Assembly: GCA_031969915.1 (NCBI GenBank)
Contig: DALYJJ010000077.1
Span: 1-29,992 of the forward strand
Direction: 5' to 3'
DNA from: DALYJJ01 sp031969915
GTDB taxonomy: Bacteria; Acidobacteriota; Terriglobia; Bryobacterales; Bryobacteraceae
Length of the DNA: 29,992 nt
How positions within the stretch are numbered: the stretch's first letter is position 1; every line of letters starts with the position of its first letter. Shown piece by piece: positions 23,536-29,992 of this stretch. A program made the translations under genes and the position numbers. Under the pieces are notes generated by a model that saw only the letters and a program-made list of their open reading frames with translations, was not told the DNA's origin and ran no database searches.

Positions 23536-23559
23536 GCTTCGAGAGCGACCTTTCGAAGC
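23536..23559. promoter_or_regulatory. inverted repeat in divergent promoter region: candidate operator
   Basis: GCTTCGA at 23536-23542 and TCGAAGC at 23553-23559 form a 7-bp perfect inverted repeat with a 10-nt centre. It lies just upstream of the chbG start, between divergent genes. The size would suit a dimeric regulator, though short repeats arise by chance. Confidence 0.3.
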
Positions 23560-23605
23560 AGCGCAGGCACCATGGCGATCTTGCGCATAGGGGTACTAAA
23601 CACCT

Positions 23606-23611
23606 TATACT
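23606..23611 (+). promoter_or_regulatory. candidate -10 element for the radical SAM gene
   Basis: TATACT lies 46 nt before the ATG at 23658. TTGCGC at 23581-23586 could be a -35, but the 19-nt spacer is long. A GGGGAG about 10 nt before the ATG is a reasonable ribosome-binding site. Confidence 0.4.
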
Positions 23612-23657
23612 GATTCCAACGCCGTAAGCAGAACACTTCGAGGGGAGATCGCACCGA

Positions 23658-25442
23658 ATGCAAACTGCTTCCAGCCACGATTGCGGCCGTCTGATTGTGC
23701 TGACCGCGCCGCTCACGGAAACGATCGACCACGCGGGCTACTTCATCCAGATGGCGCTCGCTTCGCTGCCGACACGCCTGGAAGGGATCATCACCCAGAA
23801 GTATCCGAACTGGAAGAAGCTGGAGCATTACGAGGACGGATCGGCGAAGTACATGCCGGCGGGCGTGCGGCTGGTGGAGGCTTCGCTGCTGCGGGAGTTT
23901 CATCCCGATGACATCGTGTGCTGTTATCCCGACGATCTGGGGAAGTTCATCGGGCCTCGGACGCGGGTGGTGGCGGTGTCCACGCACAATCCGCTGGGGG
24001 TGACGTTCGCGGCGGGTGTGTATGCGTCGATTTTCGGTTCGTCGAAGGAGCCCATCAATTCTCATTACGCGAAGGCGTTGTTCCGGTCGTTGAAGGAGAA
24101 CCCGCATCGCGGGGGGTTCAAAGTCATTGTCGGCGGCTCGGGCGGATGGCAGATCTCGCAGACCAACAGCTACGAGGAACTGAGCGTGGACTGCGTGGTG
24201 GATGGGCGGAGCGAATCCACCGACACGCTCGAGTTGTTTCACCGGGCGATTCGCGGCGAGGAATTGCCGAAGTTCGCCGAAGTGGTGCATCCGAAGGAGC
24301 GGCACGAACTGCTGACGCCGCACAAGCGGACCACGTTCGGCGTGGTAGAGATGACGACCGGCTGCGGCCGCCGCTGCCAGTTCTGCCTGCCGGACCTGAA
24401 CCCACAGATCGACTTTCCGAAGGAATCGATTCTGGCGGCGGTGCGCGCCAACGTGGAGAACGGGAACAAGCAGGTGTCACTGGCCACGGAGGACATGTTC
24501 ATCTGGGGCCAGGTTCACACCGAGACACCGTTCTATTTCCCGAATCGCGAAGCGCTGCTGGAGCTCTATCGCGAGGTGATCGAAACACCGGGCGTCGAGC
24601 ATCATATCCTGAGCCACTGCACGATGGCCCCGGCGGTGGTGGATCCGAAGCTGATCGAGCAGTTGTCGGACCTGCTGCTGGACAAGAGCCCGGTGAAACT
24701 GCCGGCGCTGAGCACTCATCCGGAGAAGCGGATTCTGTCGCCGCTCATCGGCATGGAGACCGCCTCCGTGCCGATGGCGAAGAAGATCATGCCCGGCAAG
24801 GGCGTGCCGTTTCCGATCGAAGACTGGCCGAGCGTGCTGATTCAAGGCCTGACGATCTACAACCGGAACAACTGGTTTCCGGTGGTGACTCTGATGGTGG
24901 GCAACCCGGGCGAAACGGATGAGGACTGCGAGGCGACGCTCGATCTGCTCTATGAAGTGGAGCGCCGCGGGCTTTTCGCGTTCTTCGTGCCGTCCATCTT
25001 CACGCCCCTTCACGACACGCGGATGGAAAAGAAGGAAGGCGTGCACGAGAGCCGCGAGATGACGCCGCTGCAGTGGCAGATCATGATGAAGTGCTGGAAG
25101 ATGAACATGCGTCCGGCGCTGCAGAGCTGGTGGGGACCGACGGCCTGGCGCATCGGCTCGCTCTTCTTCTGGGCCTGGAAGCTGCGCAAAGCGAACGGCC
25201 CGAACTTCACGTGGCCGCTGCTGATGTTCGCCAGCGCGATGCCCGAGTGGCTGATGGCGAAGCTCGGGAAGATCTACATGGGCAAGCCGATGACCGTGAA
25301 GAGCCGCAAGGAACTGGTGGCGGGGATCAAGCCGCAGCACTGGAAGTTCCTACGCGCGGACAACGGGGATCTGCCGGAGGGCTGGTCGAAACCGCAGAAG
25401 GGCGAAGTCCTGAAAGTGCTGCCCGCGCGCGCGGGGGCGTGA
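23658..25442 (+). CDS. radical SAM protein with B12-binding-like N-terminal region
   Basis: A 594-residue cytoplasmic radical SAM enzyme. The iron-sulfur motif is TTGCGRRCQFC, CxxxCxxC with Cys236, Cys240 and Cys243. A TIM-barrel core follows, with QVSLATEDMFIWG and LIGMETASVPMAKKIMPGKG, then VTLMVGNPGETDEDCEATLDLL, typical of the B12-dependent subgroup. The first 220 residues occupy the place of the cobalamin-binding Rossmann domain (STHNPLGVTFAAG, KVIVGGSGGWQI), but no DxHxxG base-on motif is seen. The C-terminal 130 residues are rich in Trp and Met and include FFWAWKLRK, possibly membrane-associated. The subgroup includes methyltransferases for unactivated carbons and lipids; the actual reaction is unknown. 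It is monocistronic and divergent from chbG. Confidence 0.87.
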   Translation: MQTASSHDCGRLIVLTAPLTETIDHAGYFIQMALASLPTRLEGIITQKYPNWKKLEHYEDGSAKYMPAGVRLVEASLLREFHPDDIVCCYPDDLGKFIGPRTRVVAVSTHNPLGVTFAAGVYASIFGSSKEPINSHYAKALFRSLKENPHRGGFKVIVGGSGGWQISQTNSYEELSVDCVVDGRSESTDTLELFHRAIRGEELPKFAEVVHPKERHELLTPHKRTTFGVVEMTTGCGRRCQFCLPDLNPQIDFPKESILAAVRANVENGNKQVSLATEDMFIWGQVHTETPFYFPNREALLELYREVIETPGVEHHILSHCTMAPAVVDPKLIEQLSDLLLDKSPVKLPALSTHPEKRILSPLIGMETASVPMAKKIMPGKGVPFPIEDWPSVLIQGLTIYNRNNWFPVVTLMVGNPGETDEDCEATLDLLYEVERRGLFAFFVPSIFTPLHDTRMEKKEGVHESREMTPLQWQIMMKCWKMNMRPALQSWWGPTAWRIGSLFFWAWKLRKANGPNFTWPLLMFASAMPEWLMAKLGKIYMGKPMTVKSRKELVAGIKPQHWKFLRADNGDLPEGWSKPQKGEVLKVLPARAGA

Positions 25443-25461
25443 GGGGTTTCGCGCCCGCGCG
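25428..25461. terminator. GC-rich hairpin between convergent genes
   Basis: CGCGCGGGGGCG at 25428-25439 and CGCGCCCGCGCG at 25450-25461 can pair over 12 bp with one mismatch, leaving a 10-nt loop that contains the stop codon of the radical SAM gene. The left arm overlaps a perfect 14-bp CG palindrome (25422-25435). There is no U-tract. Confidence 0.4.
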
Positions 25462-25477
25462 GCGGCGTTGCTCCGGG

Positions 25478-26728
25478 CTACTCGCTCGGCTTGGCGACTG
25501 GGGCTGGCGCCGCGTGCCATTTGTACGCCGCGATGCCCTGTAATTCGCGAACGAAGATCTCGTCGCCCACAATCGCGACGTGGCCCCAGGCTGCGGTGTT
25601 CGAAATTTCGCGCTGGTCCAGGAGTTCGAACTTCTCCGGATTGGCGCGGATCAGGAGGAGCTTGCCGCTCTCGTCGAGGGCGACGATCTTTTCGCCGCGG
25701 CGCACCAGGGACCAGTAGGAACCGAACGGCTCGGTGGTCCACTTGGATTCGCCGGTGGCCAGGTCAATGCACGTGAAGCGCTGGTTGCCGAGGTGCATGT
25801 AGATGTGGCCCTGGTAGAGCACCGGCGTCGACATGTAGCCCTTGGCCTTGTTGCGCCACGTTTCGCCGACCTTCCACTCGCCGCCGGCCGAGTCCACGGT
25901 GTAGTAGAACGTCTGGTTCTGGTGCGTGCTGGTGACGATCGAGTTGCCGTGGACCACGGGCGTGAGGATGTTCATGCCGCGGAAGTGGGGCACTTCGATG
26001 GACCAGAGGACCGACCCCTTGTCGAGATCGACGCCGGTGAGATGGGTGCGGGTCTGGGCGAGCAGTTGCCGCTTGCCCGCCACGGTGCCGATTACGGGAG
26101 AGGAGAAGGCGCCGTTCTCCATGATGGTGACCTTGCTTTCGAGCGCCCGCCAGATGGTTTCGCCGGTTCGCTTATCGAGCTTGACCACCGAGTTCGCCGC
26201 CTGCACGTAGAGGAAGTTGCCGTCGAGCAAAGGAGAACTGGAGAAGCCGAACTCCGGCTTCGGCGTGCCGAAGCGTTTCGGGAAATCGACGCGCCACAGT
26301 TCCTTGCCCGTCTTGCCGTCGAGCGCCACGAGCACCTCTTCCATGCCTCCGACGAAGAGCGTCCTGCCGTCGAAGGCCGGCGTGGCGCGAATCCAATCGC
26401 CATTGCGCTTGGCGAAGAACGGGACGGAGATCTTGCCCGGCCAGGACGCCCGCCAGATTTCCTTACCCGTCTTGCGGTCGAGTGCGCGCACCACTTCGGT
26501 TTCCGTCTTTTCGGTCTCGGCCACGAAGACCATCGCCTCGGAGACGATCGGCCCCGGGTAGCCTTTGTCGAGATCGACGCGCCACATCGGGCGAAGCCCG
26601 CCGAACGAGTCGGGCCACGGCGTGCCGGTGGATTCGCCGGTCCGTTGGGGGCCTCTCCATTGAGGCCAGGTATTGGTTTCGGCGGTGAGCGCGGCGGCGA
26701 GGGTGAGGGCAAGCGGGATGAGACGCAC
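25478..26728 (-). CDS. exported PQQ-like beta-propeller repeat protein
   Basis: A 416-residue secreted protein of the outer-membrane-assembly BamB/PQQ-like propeller group. After a signal peptide (VRLIPLALTLAAALTAE) it begins TWPQWRGPQRTGES, the usual opening of these proteins in Acidobacteria and Planctomycetes. Repeats carrying the blade motif follow: ALDRKTGKEIWRASW, ALDGKTGKELWRVDF, KLDKRTGETIWRALES, GVDLDKGSVLWSIEV and CIDLATGESKWTTE. No cytochrome domain and no quinoprotein dehydrogenase active site is seen, so a catalytic role is not supported. GTG 26728 is chosen because the signal peptide starts there; no good ribosome-binding site is visible. It follows the lyase/SUMF1 gene by 43 nt on the same strand. 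Confidence 0.87.
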   Translation of the reverse strand: MRLIPLALTLAAALTAETNTWPQWRGPQRTGESTGTPWPDSFGGLRPMWRVDLDKGYPGPIVSEAMVFVAETEKTETEVVRALDRKTGKEIWRASWPGKISVPFFAKRNGDWIRATPAFDGRTLFVGGMEEVLVALDGKTGKELWRVDFPKRFGTPKPEFGFSSSPLLDGNFLYVQAANSVVKLDKRTGETIWRALESKVTIMENGAFSSPVIGTVAGKRQLLAQTRTHLTGVDLDKGSVLWSIEVPHFRGMNILTPVVHGNSIVTSTHQNQTFYYTVDSAGGEWKVGETWRNKAKGYMSTPVLYQGHIYMHLGNQRFTCIDLATGESKWTTEPFGSYWSLVRRGEKIVALDESGKLLLIRANPEKFELLDQREISNTAAWGHVAIVGDEIFVRELQGIAAYKWHAAPAPVAKPSE

Positions 26729-26771
26729 GAGACAGGGATGCCGCAGCGCTCCGCGCGGATGGATTGTTTGT

Positions 26772-29852
<3,081 letters not shown>

Positions 29853-29887
29853 CGCACTGCGCTTATCGTCGCACGGAGGGGCCGTGG

Positions 29888-29893
29888 TATGAT
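29888..29893 (+). promoter_or_regulatory. -10 element of the tRNA-Lys promoter
   Basis: TATGAT (five of six bases) lies 23 nt before the first tRNA base. A clear -35 is not visible at normal spacing. Confidence 0.4.
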
Positions 29894-29916
29894 GATGAAC
29901 GGACCCACCCTGGCAG

Positions 29917-29992
<76 letters not shown>

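Noticed and set aside
20708..23716. Single 1002-residue protein on the minus strand
   Set aside because: The first two thirds are out of frame with the ChbG and ThuA genes and are a shadow; only the part from 21955 on is the fucosidase.

Overview
The window reads as chromosomal DNA of a GC-rich Gram-negative bacterium. The best guess is Acidobacteriota, Bryobacterales/Solibacter-like. This rests on gene content: Tat-exported Gfo/Idh/MocA, ThuA and ChbG/YdjC proteins, PQQ-type propellers, a TPR protein with a TolB-like part, and SUMF1-domain proteins. It is an inference from style, not a marker-gene placement. Coding density is very high, and most long antisense ORFs are GC-driven shadows.

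Layout. 1-2366 (minus): a MerR-type regulator followed by flbD-motA-motB of a flagellar motor operon; motB runs off the left edge. 2485-8911 (plus): rlmB-like rRNA methyltransferase, then a packed run of gamma-glutamyltransferase, a TIM-barrel sugar isomerase/epimerase-like protein, asnS, arginase and D-Ala-D-Ala ligase, with gaps or overlaps of a few bases. 8940-10370 (plus): an S41 C-terminal processing protease. 10373-11932 (minus): a one-TM TPR protein. 12074-12892 (plus): an MscS channel with its own promoter and strong Shine-Dalgarno. A 13-bp perfect hairpin separates it from a convergent Tat-exported Gfo/Idh/MocA oxidoreductase (12948-14567, minus). 14670-19474 (plus): an esterase with a TPR-like tail, an FG-GAP propeller protein, a flavin amine oxidase and an MFS transporter; the last three overlap by ATGA junctions.

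19486-20719 is the most unusual part. A 1.2-kb islet carries an HTH antitoxin and a PIN-domain toxin between two perfect 26-bp direct repeats. One repeat contains the stop codon of the neighbouring fucosidase gene. Deleting one repeat plus the contents would restore two convergent genes about 25 bp apart, so this looks like a precise insertion of a toxin-antitoxin cassette. Its promoter region holds a 9-10-bp iterated motif.

20708-23517 (minus): a chbG-thuA-fucosidase operon for extracytoplasmic sugar work. 23658-25442 (plus): a radical SAM protein divergent from it. 25478-26728 (minus): a PQQ-like propeller protein. 26772-29852 (minus): a 1026-residue exported protein joining a heparinase II/III-like region to two tandem SUMF1/FGE-fold domains that lack the catalytic cysteines. 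A complete tRNA-Lys(CTT) ends the window.

Several stand-alone exported-protein genes have a -10-like hexamer only 7-9 nt before the start codon, which suggests leaderless transcription.
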